From NCBI RefSeq assembly GCF_041361345.1, contig NZ_JBGKAD010000001.1, positions 2,790,001 through 2,854,000 on the forward strand: DNA of 64,000 bases. Reading direction: 5' to 3'. A program made the translations under genes and the position numbers. The notes under the pieces are model-generated. The model did no database searches and had not been told where the DNA came from. It was given only the letters and a program-made list of their open reading frames with translations. Origin of the DNA: Halobaculum sp. MBLA0147. GTDB lineage: Archaea; Halobacteriota; Halobacteria; Halobacteriales; Haloferacaceae. Positions 34,374 through 43,108 of this stretch are shown here, in pieces (within the stretch, counting starts at the first letter, position 1; the number at the start of each line of letters is the position of its first letter).

Positions 34374-37310
34374 ATGAGAAAAGACTTTGAGACAGCGAAC
34401 AGAGGTGTCTCGTACACACGGAGTATGAGCTACGACACCTCGCAGGCACATCTCGACGACGAACTCGACCGGCTCCACACCGCACTCACCGCCTTCGACG
34501 AGTACGATCCCGTGTCGGGGAACTCGGACTCAGAGCCAACTCCGTCCGGCGAATACGCACACAGCGACGCGTTCGGAGAGCGACACTCGTTGGCGCCACC
34601 ACCGGGTGCTCGCGAGGACGTGCGTCGTGACTTGGCAGAGATCCGTACCCACCTCCGCGAGACATCCGACGACGTTCGGCTCCGCGTTCGCGTCCTCGCC
34701 GACCGGTTCGGACTCTCCCGGCCACACCTCGACGTGTTTCTGCTCGCACTCGCACCGGAACTAGACGACGACTTCGGGCGACTCCTGCGTAGTATCCAAG
34801 GAGAGACGAAGTCTCCAGCCCCGACTGTCGGATCGATCGAGGACTTCTTCGGCACGTTCCCAGGACGCAGTCACGCCGCAGTGACACTGATCGCATCGGG
34901 ATCACCGCTGCGCAGATACGATCTCGTGTCACTTGGCGAGTCGTCGGCACCGGCGGACCCGGAACGACGACGGCCGATCACCGTCCCCGAACGGATCGTC
35001 ACCTACGTCAAAGGTGACGAGACACTCGACTCGGATCTGGCCGAAGTCGCGGCACTGACGACACCCGACACGACCCGGGAGGACCTCCGACTCGACGACA
35101 CCACCCACGAGCGCCTCCAGACGGTCGCCGAATCACCCCGCGAGGACGGACACGTCTACTACTTCTACGGCGCGGCAGGATCGGAGAAGCGCCGTGCCGT
35201 CGACGCTCTCGTCGACGACGACCGCCTGCTCCGCGCCGACCTCGAAGCACTCCTTGAAGACGACCGGCTCGACAGGTTCCGCCGCGAGGCACTGCTCCAA
35301 GACTGCCCGGTCCACCTGAAGAACGTCTCCGAAGCGACAGCCGATCCCGGCGAAAACATCGCCGCCGACCTCCCCGACCGCGAACACCCGCCGACGGTCG
35401 GCGAGGTACTCGACGCACTCGCCCCGCTCGAACGCGACCTCTACCTGACTGCGACGGACGCTTGGACCCCGACGTCGGGTCGCGACGACACCTCGTACTC
35501 ACTCCTCCAGTTCCCCGACCCCTCCTTCGACCTCCGGGAGCAGATCTGGGAGGGGTACGCCGACGAGCTCGCCGACGACGTGGACCCGACCACGCTCGCC
35601 AGCACGTTCGAACTCACGCAGGGGCAGATCGACGACGCCGTCACTACCGCCCGCGCGCTCGCCGACGATCCAGCGGAACCGATCCCGTTAGAGACAATTC
35701 GCGAAGGCTGTACCGCACAGTCTGCGGAAGGATTGGAAGACCTCGCGGAGAAGATCGATCCCGAGGCCACCTGGGACGAGGTGGTACTCACCGACGACAC
35801 CGAAGCAGAGTTGCAGGAAGTCGCGGCGCGAGTGCGCCACCGGGGCACCGTCTACGAGCAGTGGGGGTTCGAAGAGCGGTTCTCGCGCGGAACGGGCGTC
35901 GTCGCGCTGTTCGCGGGGCCGTCGGGGACGGGAAAGACACTCTCGGCGGAGGTGATCGCCGCCGACGCCGGCATGGACCTGTACAAGATCGACCTCTCCA
36001 GTGTGGTGAGCAAGTACATCGGCGAGACCGAAGAGAACCTCGAACGCATCTTCGACGCCGCCAGAGACTCCAACGCGATTCTGCTGTTCGACGAGGCAGA
36101 CGCCGTCTTCGGCCAGCGTGCCGGGGTGAGTGACGCGACGGACAGGTACGCGAACGTGGAGGTGAACTACCTGCTCCAGCGGATCGAGAGCTACGACGGC
36201 GTGGTACTTCTGACCACGAACAACGAGTCGCAGATGGACGACGCGTTCGTGCGCCGCATCCACCAGACGGTCCAGTTCGAGCGCCCGCAGGAACGCCAAC
36301 GCGAGAGCATCTGGCACGTCATGTTCCCCGAGGACACACCTACCGAGAACATCGACTACGCGTTCCTCTCGCAGTTCGACATGCCGGGTGGGAACATCCG
36401 TAACGTCGCTCAGACCGCGGCGGTGTTGGCTGCCGACGACGACGGTGTCGTCCGTATGAAACACGTTGTCCGTGCGACCGAACGGGAACTGAACAAGATC
36501 GGGAAACTGTACAAGATTGCAGACTTCGGCGAGTACAGCGAGTACCTCCGTGCCAGCAGTGGCGAGGCGACGGAGACGGCAACCGCGACGACCACGACAC
36601 AACGAGACACGCCACAGGCGACAGCCCAGTCGAACGGCCACCGAGAGACGACGGCTCCCGACGAGCGGCGGTCGGACACCGGCGCCGAGCAGCCGACGGA
36701 CGAGTCCGGCACGGCACCGAGCGCCGATCACACCGAACGAACACAGAGCCCCGAGCCGACACAGACGGCGAATACGGGGGAGAACGGCTCGGCGCCTGGT
36801 ACCGCAGAGACTGGCCCGCCGAATAAGGATGCACTCGCGGCCGCCGAGGAGGCTCGCGGCGCGACCGAGCCGAGTCTCGCAGACGACACCCCCGAGTCGA
36901 TCGGAGTCGACAGCGGCGCGACAGAGCAGGGGACCGACGCCGACTCGCTGGAGGCCGGCGAGTTGGGTGAGGAGATGCCGGAGCCGGATCTCGAGGAGAC
37001 CGGCACCCGCGACCGGCCCGAGGTCGTCGTGAAGCAGTTCTTTCAGTACCTCTCGGAGGGCGACGGTGAGGCCGCACACGCACTGTACCACACGGAGGGG
37101 TACGTCGAGCAGTTCTCCGACCGGGAGATCGCGATGCTCCGCGAGAAAGACCTCGTCGTCAAAGACTTCGAACGCCTCACCGACACCAAACGGCGCGTCA
37201 CTCTCCGGTTCGTGCAGGAACTCGGTGAGCGCGAACTGCCCCTGGAGTACGAACTCCGCCCACAGGACCGCGAGTGGCGCATCTTCGACCTCAGACAACC
37301 CGGGCGGTAG
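34374..37310 (+). CDS. eCIS-type AAA+ ATPase with degenerate first module and C-terminal NTF2-like domain
   Basis: The 978-residue product has a helical N-terminal region (1-240), then a degenerate ATPase module (YGAAGSEKRRA at about 264, lacking GKT). The intact AAA+ module follows, with Walker A GPSGTGKT (515-522), Walker B ILLFDEAD (569-576) and sensor LLTTNNESQMDDAFVRR. A Thr/Glu/Pro-rich linker (about 733-880) leads to an NTF2-like domain (about 882-977, VVVKQFFQYLSEGDGEAAHA to EWRIFDLRQ). ATPases of this build accompany contractile injection loci. ATG 34374 fits the upstream box; ATG 34425 is an alternative. It is divergent from the DUF4157 gene. Confidence 0.9.
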   Translation: MRKDFETANRGVSYTRSMSYDTSQAHLDDELDRLHTALTAFDEYDPVSGNSDSEPTPSGEYAHSDAFGERHSLAPPPGAREDVRRDLAEIRTHLRETSDDVRLRVRVLADRFGLSRPHLDVFLLALAPELDDDFGRLLRSIQGETKSPAPTVGSIEDFFGTFPGRSHAAVTLIASGSPLRRYDLVSLGESSAPADPERRRPITVPERIVTYVKGDETLDSDLAEVAALTTPDTTREDLRLDDTTHERLQTVAESPREDGHVYYFYGAAGSEKRRAVDALVDDDRLLRADLEALLEDDRLDRFRREALLQDCPVHLKNVSEATADPGENIAADLPDREHPPTVGEVLDALAPLERDLYLTATDAWTPTSGRDDTSYSLLQFPDPSFDLREQIWEGYADELADDVDPTTLASTFELTQGQIDDAVTTARALADDPAEPIPLETIREGCTAQSAEGLEDLAEKIDPEATWDEVVLTDDTEAELQEVAARVRHRGTVYEQWGFEERFSRGTGVVALFAGPSGTGKTLSAEVIAADAGMDLYKIDLSSVVSKYIGETEENLERIFDAARDSNAILLFDEADAVFGQRAGVSDATDRYANVEVNYLLQRIESYDGVVLLTTNNESQMDDAFVRRIHQTVQFERPQERQRESIWHVMFPEDTPTENIDYAFLSQFDMPGGNIRNVAQTAAVLAADDDGVVRMKHVVRATERELNKIGKLYKIADFGEYSEYLRASSGEATETATATTTTQRDTPQATAQSNGHRETTAPDERRSDTGAEQPTDESGTAPSADHTERTQSPEPTQTANTGENGSAPGTAETGPPNKDALAAAEEARGATEPSLADDTPESIGVDSGATEQGTDADSLEAGELGEEMPEPDLEETGTRDRPEVVVKQFFQYLSEGDGEAAHALYHTEGYVEQFSDREIAMLREKDLVVKDFERLTDTKRRVTLRFVQELGERELPLEYELRPQDREWRIFDLRQPGR

Positions 37311-37412
37311 TGTGGAGACGCAGTTCGGGTGGCCGGAGTCGAGTGTCGTGAGAGGCCAGAATCTCGGGCTACCCGAGGCGTAGCACCCGGCGAGAGAGCC
37401 ACTCCGAGGGCG

Positions 37413-38042
37413 TCACTCCGGCGGACTGTAGTCGCCGCCGTACTTCACGAAGAAGTAGGTGAGCCCGAGCGTCGTGAGCATCGCGACTGAGGTCGCGACA
37501 CCGATGGTCTTGGCGCTGTCGGGGACTTTCGGCCGAGAACTACCGCCACCACCGCTCTCGCTCTCCACCTCGACGGTCGGTACGTCGTCGCCGACGGCGA
37601 TGGCACCCTTCATCCCGAGCCCCTTGTGAGGCTGACAGAAGTAGGTGTAGACGCCGCCGGTGTCGAACGTCACCTCGTATGTGGTGCCGCTCCCGACGAC
37701 CTCGCTGTATCCCTCGACCCCCGCACCGGAGGGCATCCCCTCGAAGAGGACGTTGTGGCTCTGACTCCCGACCCACTCGAAGGTCACCGTCGTCCCCGTG
37801 TCGATCCAGAGGCCGGTCGGGGCGAAGGCGAGGCCACCGCTGCCGGCACCGACCTCCACCGTCACCTCGCCGCTTCCGCGCTCGTCGGCGAAACTACCAC
37901 CCTTCGCGCCGTCGATGTACCCGCCGAAGTCGGGCTGTTCGCTCTGGGCGGTCGCCGTCCCGGCGGCACCCGCACCGGCGCCGAGTGCCGTCGCACCCGC
38001 CGCACTGCGGACGAACGCGCGACGACTGAGACTGTCGGTCAT
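37413..38042 (-). CDS. Halocyanin (membrane-anchored blue copper protein)
   Basis: This 209-residue electron carrier has a Tat-type signal (SRRAFVRSAAG, residues 6-16) and one copper-binding domain with ligands H96, C136, H139 and M144 (YFCQPHKGLGM). A Gly/Ser linker follows, then a C-terminal TM helix (TIGVATSVAMLTTLGLTYFFV, 179-199). It works on the outer face of the membrane in electron transfer. ATG 38042 lies 25-31 bases after a reverse attaagg box; longer in-frame starts would bury the twin arginine. Confidence 0.94.
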   Translation of the reverse strand: MTDSLSRRAFVRSAAGATALGAGAGAAGTATAQSEQPDFGGYIDGAKGGSFADERGSGEVTVEVGAGSGGLAFAPTGLWIDTGTTVTFEWVGSQSHNVLFEGMPSGAGVEGYSEVVGSGTTYEVTFDTGGVYTYFCQPHKGLGMKGAIAVGDDVPTVEVESESGGGGSSRPKVPDSAKTIGVATSVAMLTTLGLTYFFVKYGGDYSPPE

Positions 38043-38110
38043 GGGCGCCACTTGCCCACTGGCGAACCTTAATCCGTCGGTTCCCGGCGCCACTCACGAC
38101 ACCCTCGGCG

Positions 38111-38554
38111 TCAGTCGTCGCGACGGACGAAGGTGACGGGACAGGGTGCCGACAGGAGAACGGCCTGAGCACTGGACCCGAAGACGGCCTTCCCGGTGGG
38201 CGAGCGGTCGCGCCCGCCGACGACGACGCGGTCGGCGGCTCGTTCGTGGGCCGCCTCGCTGACGGCCTCGCCGACGGCACCGACTCGCGCGTCCACCTCG
38301 TACTGGACGCCGGCGTCGTCTAACGCTCGACTCACCCGTCGGACGGAGTCGAGACGCCGCGCCACGTCCGCCGTCGACCCGTCTTCGAGCCCCAACCGCC
38401 CGGCTGCCTCGTCGACCGCCGCCTGTGTCTCGAAGGCGTGGACCAACGTCACTTCGGCGCCGGTGGCTGCCAACTCGACGGCGACACCCGCCAGTTCGTC
38501 CGCGCGCTCTCCCTCGTCTCGACCGACCGCGATCACGACCGACTCGACTGTCAT
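38111..38554 (-). CDS. Universal stress protein (UspA family)
   Basis: This 147-residue single-domain Usp begins MTVESVVIAVGRDEGE. It has the nucleotide-binding pattern VVGGRDRSPTGKAVFGSSAQ near residues 112-131 and ends with PCPVTFVRRDD. ATP-binding residues of the G-x2-G-x9-GS type are present. It is cytoplasmic and monocistronic. A small dyad (acaca/tgtgt, 38555-38568) lies right at the start codon and could form part of the regulation. Confidence 0.92.
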   Translation of the reverse strand: MTVESVVIAVGRDEGERADELAGVAVELAATGAEVTLVHAFETQAAVDEAAGRLGLEDGSTADVARRLDSVRRVSRALDDAGVQYEVDARVGAVGEAVSEAAHERAADRVVVGGRDRSPTGKAVFGSSAQAVLLSAPCPVTFVRRDD

Positions 38555-38612
38555 ACACAACACTGTGTCCCCTACGGACAAGAGGCTGTCGAGAACGTTA
38601 CTCGAAATCGAG

Positions 38613-39083
38613 TTAACTCTCGGTCGCAGTGCGGGTGCGGGTCGACGAGGAGAGGTTCTCGCAGTCGTCGGGCGTCTCGCGGAACCACAGCGAGAGGTCG
38701 GCGTCCTCGTCGACGCGTGCCTCGATTCCGTAGCAGGTGACACCCTGTTTGCCGATGTCGAACTGTTGCCACTCTTCGGCGTCGTCGAGCCGGACGTAGA
38801 CGGTGTAGGAGGCGGGAGTCTCCGTCCAGGAGCCGGCGATCCGTCGGGTGTTCCCCTCGTTCCCACCGGCGGCGAGTGGGTGTGTCGACCAGTGGACGGG
38901 GTCGCCACGACGCTCGACCAACACGTGGACGTCGTGTGCCGTGTCGTCGCGGTTGACGATCCGGAGGTACGCGATCAGGGAGTTGTCGCCGCCATCGGAG
39001 CCGCCGCCGACGCCGCTACACCCCGCGAGTCCGGCCGCACCGCCCGCGCCGACCGCAGCGAGGAACCCGCGTCTCGTGACCAT
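38613..39083 (-). CDS. Tat-exported lipoprotein, unknown
   Basis: This 156-residue protein has a twin-arginine signal (MVTRRGFLAAVGAGGAAGLAGC) ending in a lipobox LAGC, so C22 should be lipidated. The mature part is a beta-rich domain (LIAYLRIVNRDDTAHDVHVL, then SYTVYVRLDDAEEWQQFDI) with two cysteines (TCYGIEARV, DDCENL) that may form a disulfide. Similar small lipoproteins are common in haloarchaea. No function is evident. ATG 39083 gives a normal signal length. Confidence 0.85.
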   Translation of the reverse strand: MVTRRGFLAAVGAGGAAGLAGCSGVGGGSDGGDNSLIAYLRIVNRDDTAHDVHVLVERRGDPVHWSTHPLAAGGNEGNTRRIAGSWTETPASYTVYVRLDDAEEWQQFDIGKQGVTCYGIEARVDEDADLSLWFRETPDDCENLSSSTRTRTATES

Positions 39084-39223
39084 GTCGTTCGTCGTACCGG
39101 CCCGGTCGTCATATGCCTTCGCCCGCGTGTCCGACGCTCGTCTGCTCCGAGTCGCGGTACCGGCGACCAGGCCACGGCGCCGGACGAACTCTCTCGTACC
39201 GCCACCTACTCCTGTACACTCTC

Positions 39224-40045
39224 TCACCCGAGCCAGTCGTCCGGATCGCTCGCGAGCCGGTCGCGCAGCGTCGCGGTCGCCGTCTCGTCGTAGCGGAGCG
39301 GGCGGCGCCACCACGGGCCGCGGCCGGAGTCGGCCGAGAGGTCGGTGACGAGAGCGTTCGCCTCGCTCCCGCCGCTCGGCACCGACAGCGGGACCGCGCG
39401 GTCGAACAGCCGCGATCTCTCGCCGCCGCGGACGAACACGGCCGCGTCGACCGTCTCCCGCTGGACGTGTGCGTTCGTCGCCGTCCACGCGTGTGTCTCG
39501 GAGTCTGCTCCCGCGTACTCCTCGCCGGTCACGACCTCGCGGACGCGGAACTCGCCGATCAGGTAGGCTCCCCACTCGGGCGGTCGCCAGTCGACACGCT
39601 CGCCGTGCCACTCGTCGGGGTCGTCTCCGTCCGTGTCGCCTCCGTCTCGCTCCTCGTCGGCGCCGTCGCTTCGCCCGCCGTCTGCGTCCAGACCGCCCGG
39701 GTCGACGGTCGACAGCGTCGCGTAGAACAGCAACCAGTCGCCGGGCTCCAGCGTCGACAGCGGACCGGCCTTCACACCGTGTTCGTCGCCGTAGGTGTAG
39801 CGGTCGCGTCCGAGGTGACCGGCGAACTCCGGGTCGACGTGGACTCGCCGGTCGGACAGCGACTCGTCGACTGCGAACGGCAACTCGTCGAGCACACCCA
39901 ACTCGCCGTACGTCGGCACGTCGCCGTCGGTCGGCTCCCGTTCGGGGATCGGGACGTACACGAACGACCCGTCGGGGTAGATCGGCCCACGGAACCCAGG
40001 TAACGACGTGTTCGCGGCCACGTTGATCGCGATCGCCTTCGGCAC
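39224..40045 (-). CDS. Nmad3-like putative nucleotide-modification-associated protein
   Basis: This 273-residue protein begins VPKAIAINVAANTSLPGF and continues GPIYPDGSFVYVPIPE, RYTYGDEHGVKAG, LEPGDWLLFYATL and YLIGEFRVREVV. This matches my memory of the Nmad3 domain (nucleotide modification associated domain 3). There is an Asp/Glu insert at about 135-165. A role in DNA or RNA base modification is a family-level prediction and unproven. The GTG start at 40045 is chosen because homology begins there; 40051 and 40108 are alternatives. It is downstream of an RNA ligase-like gene. Confidence 0.6.
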   Translation of the reverse strand: MPKAIAINVAANTSLPGFRGPIYPDGSFVYVPIPEREPTDGDVPTYGELGVLDELPFAVDESLSDRRVHVDPEFAGHLGRDRYTYGDEHGVKAGPLSTLEPGDWLLFYATLSTVDPGGLDADGGRSDGADEERDGGDTDGDDPDEWHGERVDWRPPEWGAYLIGEFRVREVVTGEEYAGADSETHAWTATNAHVQRETVDAAVFVRGGERSRLFDRAVPLSVPSGGSEANALVTDLSADSGRGPWWRRPLRYDETATATLRDRLASDPDDWLG

Positions 40046-40088
40046 ACGCACGTCTCCGACGGGGAGCGACAAGTCTCCGTCGTCCCGA

Positions 40089-40619
40089 TCACGGCGGGAG
40101 CGACACACGACTGACGAACTCGTCGTACTCGCGGCTCCAGATCCCGAGTTCCTCGACGGTCCAGGTCACCGGGTCGAACGACTCCGACCGCAGTCGGCCG
40201 ACGGGGTCGCTCCCGCGCCCGACTCCGAGCGGCCCGTCGTCCGAGAGCCCGCGTGCGAGGGTCACGTGCGGGGTGTAACCCTCACCCTCCAGCCCCGGGA
40301 CGGCGTCGAACTGTGCCACGAGTCGCTCGTGGACGGCACGCAGTCCCGGGCTCTCGACGGCGAGGTACACCACCGGTGTACTCCCCTTCGGCGGGTCGTG
40401 GAACGCGCCGATCCCGTCGACGCGGACCGCGAACGGCTCCGTCCCGGCGAGCGTGTCCGCGACCCGTTCGTGGATCCGTCCCGGATCCCGTTCCCCCTCG
40501 AACCGCTTGCACAACAGCGAGTGGCGGTCGCGCACGTAGTCGAACGGCGCTAGCGCCGGTTCGAGATCCCGTGCCAGCCGGCGGACCGCGTTCGGTACCG
40601 GGACGTTCAGCCCGTACAT
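40089..40619 (-). CDS. 2'-5' RNA ligase family protein (LigT-like)
   Basis: This 176-residue 2H phosphoesterase-fold protein has its second HxT motif in YTPHVTLARG. The first appears as RHSLLCKRFEG, HxL rather than HxT. In archaea these proteins act as RNA 2',3'-cyclic phosphodiesterases or 2'-5' ligases on tRNA ends. The altered first motif may lower activity. The length is typical. The ATG at 40619 lies 4 bases after the larE stop, so it is co-transcribed with larE. Confidence 0.85.
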   Translation of the reverse strand: MYGLNVPVPNAVRRLARDLEPALAPFDYVRDRHSLLCKRFEGERDPGRIHERVADTLAGTEPFAVRVDGIGAFHDPPKGSTPVVYLAVESPGLRAVHERLVAQFDAVPGLEGEGYTPHVTLARGLSDDGPLGVGRGSDPVGRLRSESFDPVTWTVEELGIWSREYDEFVSRVSLPP

Positions 40620-40623
40620 CCGG

Positions 40624-41628
40624 TCACTCCCCGCCCGGGTACTCGCGTGCGAACACGTCCGCGACGAGCGGCTCGTCACCTCCGTCGTCCGTCGCCGACC
40701 CGCTCGCACTCGCAACCGCCCCGTCGGCGTCTCTCCGGTCGGTGTCTCCCTCGTCGGGGGCCGCCTCCTCGGCCTCGTCTTCGTCCACCCGTTCCTCGTC
40801 GGCGGGGCTGACGCTCCCGGTGCGGTAGCCGCCCAGGTCCAGCGTGACGTGGTCGAAGCCGGCGTCCGTCAGGTGGTCGCGGGCTGCCGCGGCGAAGTCC
40901 GTGTCCAGTGCGCGGTCGAGTTCGTCGGGGCCGACCTCGATCCGTGCCAGTCCGTCGTGGTCGCGAACGCGGAACTGCTCGAACCCCCACGTCCGGAGCA
41001 GTCGCTCCGCCTCCTCGATCCGACTCAGCCGCGTCTCCGTCACCTCCAGTCCAGTCGGGATGCGCGAGGAGAGACACGCCATCGAGGGCTTGTCCGCGAC
41101 GGAGAGGCCGTAGGCGTCTGCAACCGCGCGCACGTCGTCCTTGTCGAGTCCGTGGTCCAACAGCGGGGAGTAGACGGACAACTCCTCGACCGCCCGCAGT
41201 CCCGGGCGGTGGCCCTCGCCGGGGTCGGAGGCGTTCGTCCCGTCACACACCGTCTCGATCCCCAGCTCTTTGGCCGTCTCGTACATCTTCCCGAGTCGCA
41301 TCGTCCGGCAGTGGTAACACCGGTCGTCGTCGTTCGCGACGAACGCGGGGTCGTCCAGTTCCGAGAAGGAGACGGTCTCGTGGCGGACGCCGATCTCGTC
41401 GGCGACCCGGCGGGCGTCGTCCAACTCCGCCGCCGGGAGCGTCTCGCTCTTGGCCGTACACGCCACCGCGTCTTCACCCAGGGCGTCGTGGGCCAGCGCC
41501 GCGACCACGCTGGAGTCGACGCCACCCGAGAAGGCGACGACGACCCCGTCGCGGTCGGCCAACGCCGCCCGCGCCGCCGCGACCCGCTCTCCCAGGTCGT
41601 CGTCGAGTACCGCTAGCACCTCGTCCAT
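40624..41628 (-). CDS. larE: LarE-type ATP-dependent sacrificial sulfur transferase
   Basis: This 334-residue PP-loop enzyme (SGGVDSS, 34-40) carries the sulfur-donating cysteine in KPSMACLSSR (C185) and a CYHC pair (104-107). By family it adenylates the pyridinium dinucleotide and donates sulfur to build the nickel-pincer cofactor of LarA. The last ~60 residues are an acidic Asp/Glu/Ala extension. larB, larC and larA are not in the window, so a different thiolation substrate is possible. It leads a minus-strand run with the RNA ligase-like gene. Confidence 0.9.
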   Translation of the reverse strand: MDEVLAVLDDDLGERVAAARAALADRDGVVVAFSGGVDSSVVAALAHDALGEDAVACTAKSETLPAAELDDARRVADEIGVRHETVSFSELDDPAFVANDDDRCYHCRTMRLGKMYETAKELGIETVCDGTNASDPGEGHRPGLRAVEELSVYSPLLDHGLDKDDVRAVADAYGLSVADKPSMACLSSRIPTGLEVTETRLSRIEEAERLLRTWGFEQFRVRDHDGLARIEVGPDELDRALDTDFAAAARDHLTDAGFDHVTLDLGGYRTGSVSPADEERVDEDEAEEAAPDEGDTDRRDADGAVASASGSATDDGGDEPLVADVFAREYPGGE

Positions 41629-41767
41629 AGTCGCCTCACGTGGGTTGTGGGTGAAAAGCGTTCGTTTGTGTGTGTCGGCGAGTGGTGGCCGGTGGCTCCG
41701 TGGTCGTCGGCCGGCCGGTCGCGACGACGCCGGTGTGTCGGCCCCGACGTGCGGAGCCGGTGACGAG

Positions 41768-42799
41768 TCACTCCCCGTGTTCGGCGACGATCTCGGCGAT
41801 CCGGTCGACGGCCTCGTCCACGTCGGCGGCGTCCACGTCGAGGTGCGTACACAGTCGGCAGACGTGGTCGTCGAACGCGTGGAACTTCACGCCGTGGTCT
41901 TTCCCGGCGCTCGACAGTTCCTCGCCGGTCAACCCCGCGGCCTCGGAGTCGACCATCACGATGTTCGTGTCCGGGTTCGGAGCCGAGAGCCCGTCGATCT
42001 CGTCGAGTCCGGCCGCGAGTCGCTCCGCGTTGGCGTGGTCTTCGGCGAGCCGCTCGACGTTCTCCAGCGCCTCCAGCGCGGGGGCGGCGACCAGCCCGAC
42101 CTGTCGCATCCCGCCGCCGAACAGCTTCCGGGTGCGGCGCGCGCGGTCGACGTACGCCTCCGGCCCGGCGAGCACGGAACCGATCGGTGCCCCGAGCCCC
42201 TTCGAGAGACAGAACATCACCGTGTCCACCTCGGCGACCATCTCGGCGGGGTCGGTGTCCGTCGCGACGCAGGCGTTGAACAGCCGCGCGCCGTCGAGGT
42301 GGACCGGCACGTCGAGGTCGTGTGCGGCCGCCGCGGCCTCGTCGATCCGCGACTTGGGGACCGCGACGCCGCCGCGCGAGTTGTGGGTGTTCTCCAGCGT
42401 CACCAACCCCGTGCCGGGTCGGTGGAGATCCTCGGCGACGTACCCCTCGCGGATCTGTTCCGGCGTGGGGACGGCTCGCTCCCCGGCGTCGAACGTCCGC
42501 GGTTGGACCGACGAGAGGTCCGCGATCCCGCCCAGTTCCCACTTGTAGACGTGCGCCTGCTCGTCACACAGCAGCTCCTGTCCACGCTCGGTGTGGGTAC
42601 GGATGGCGACCTGGTTCCCCATCGTCCCGGTGGGGACGAACAGCGCCGCCTCCGTTCCGACGAGGTCGGCGGCCCGCGACTCCAGTTCGTTCACCGTCGG
42701 ATCGTCTCGGTAGACGTCGTCGCCCACGGGAGCCTCCGCCGCCGACTGCCGCATCGTGTCGGACGGCCGCGTGACCGTGTCCGAGCGTAAGTCGATCAC
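41768..42799 (-). CDS. Threonine aldolase family PLP enzyme
   Basis: This 343-residue fold-type I enzyme has its PLP lysine K200 in CLSKGLGAP and the cofactor aspartate D169 in HLDGAR. MIDLRSDTVTRP at the N-terminus is the family hallmark. It should split L-threonine or allo-threonine to glycine and acetaldehyde, or act as a related beta-eliminating lyase. GTG 42799 lies 25-30 bases after a reverse atactt box. The open frame continues upstream only because the repeat array lacks stops. Confidence 0.93.
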   Translation of the reverse strand: MIDLRSDTVTRPSDTMRQSAAEAPVGDDVYRDDPTVNELESRAADLVGTEAALFVPTGTMGNQVAIRTHTERGQELLCDEQAHVYKWELGGIADLSSVQPRTFDAGERAVPTPEQIREGYVAEDLHRPGTGLVTLENTHNSRGGVAVPKSRIDEAAAAAHDLDVPVHLDGARLFNACVATDTDPAEMVAEVDTVMFCLSKGLGAPIGSVLAGPEAYVDRARRTRKLFGGGMRQVGLVAAPALEALENVERLAEDHANAERLAAGLDEIDGLSAPNPDTNIVMVDSEAAGLTGEELSSAGKDHGVKFHAFDDHVCRLCTHLDVDAADVDEAVDRIAEIVAEHGE

Positions 42800-42894
42800 G
42801 CTCGTACCTCGTCGCGCGCCCTCAAGTATCGCGCGGTCCGTGCGAACACCGCCGGCGCTCGTCGCCACCACCGCTCGGTACCACTCTGCGCGTC

Positions 42895-43060
42895 GCCGCC
42901 ACTCGTCGCCACTGCTGGCCGCCACTCGTCGCCACCACCGCTGGCCGCCACTCGTCGCCACCACCGCTGGCCGCCACTCGTCGCCACCACCGCTGGCCGC
43001 CACTCGTCGCCACCACTGCTGGCCGCCACTCGTCGCCACCACTGCTGGCCGCCACTCCTC
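42895..43060. repeat. 26-bp tandem repeat array, six copies
   Basis: Copies of ctggccgccactcgtcgcca begin at 42915, 42941, 42967, 42993, 43019 and 43045, an exact 26-base period. A degenerate partial copy precedes them. The unit is not a multiple of three, and the array lies between two divergent promoters (TATA boxes at about 42824 and 43078). It therefore fills the 309-base intergenic region 42800-43108, which holds no gene. Confidence 0.95.
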
Positions 43061-43077
43061 GACCAGAGCCGTTCCGG

Positions 43078-43084
43078 TTTAGTA
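43078..43084 (+). promoter_or_regulatory. TATA box of the GAF histidine kinase gene
   Basis: The sequence tttagta lies 25-31 bases before GTG 43109 and directly after the 26-bp repeat array. It fixes the kinase start. Confidence 0.65.
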
Positions 43085-43108
43085 CCCCGACCGTCTCCAC
43101 CCGGGCGA

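Noticed and set aside
31377-37412. Integrase or insertion sequence mobilising the low-G+C island
   Set aside because: I found no transposase, integrase, terminal inverted repeat or tRNA-end duplication at either edge.
42895-43060. CRISPR-like array or replication origin iterons
   Set aside because: There are no spacers, no cas genes, no orc1/cdc6 gene and no AT-rich unwinding region nearby.
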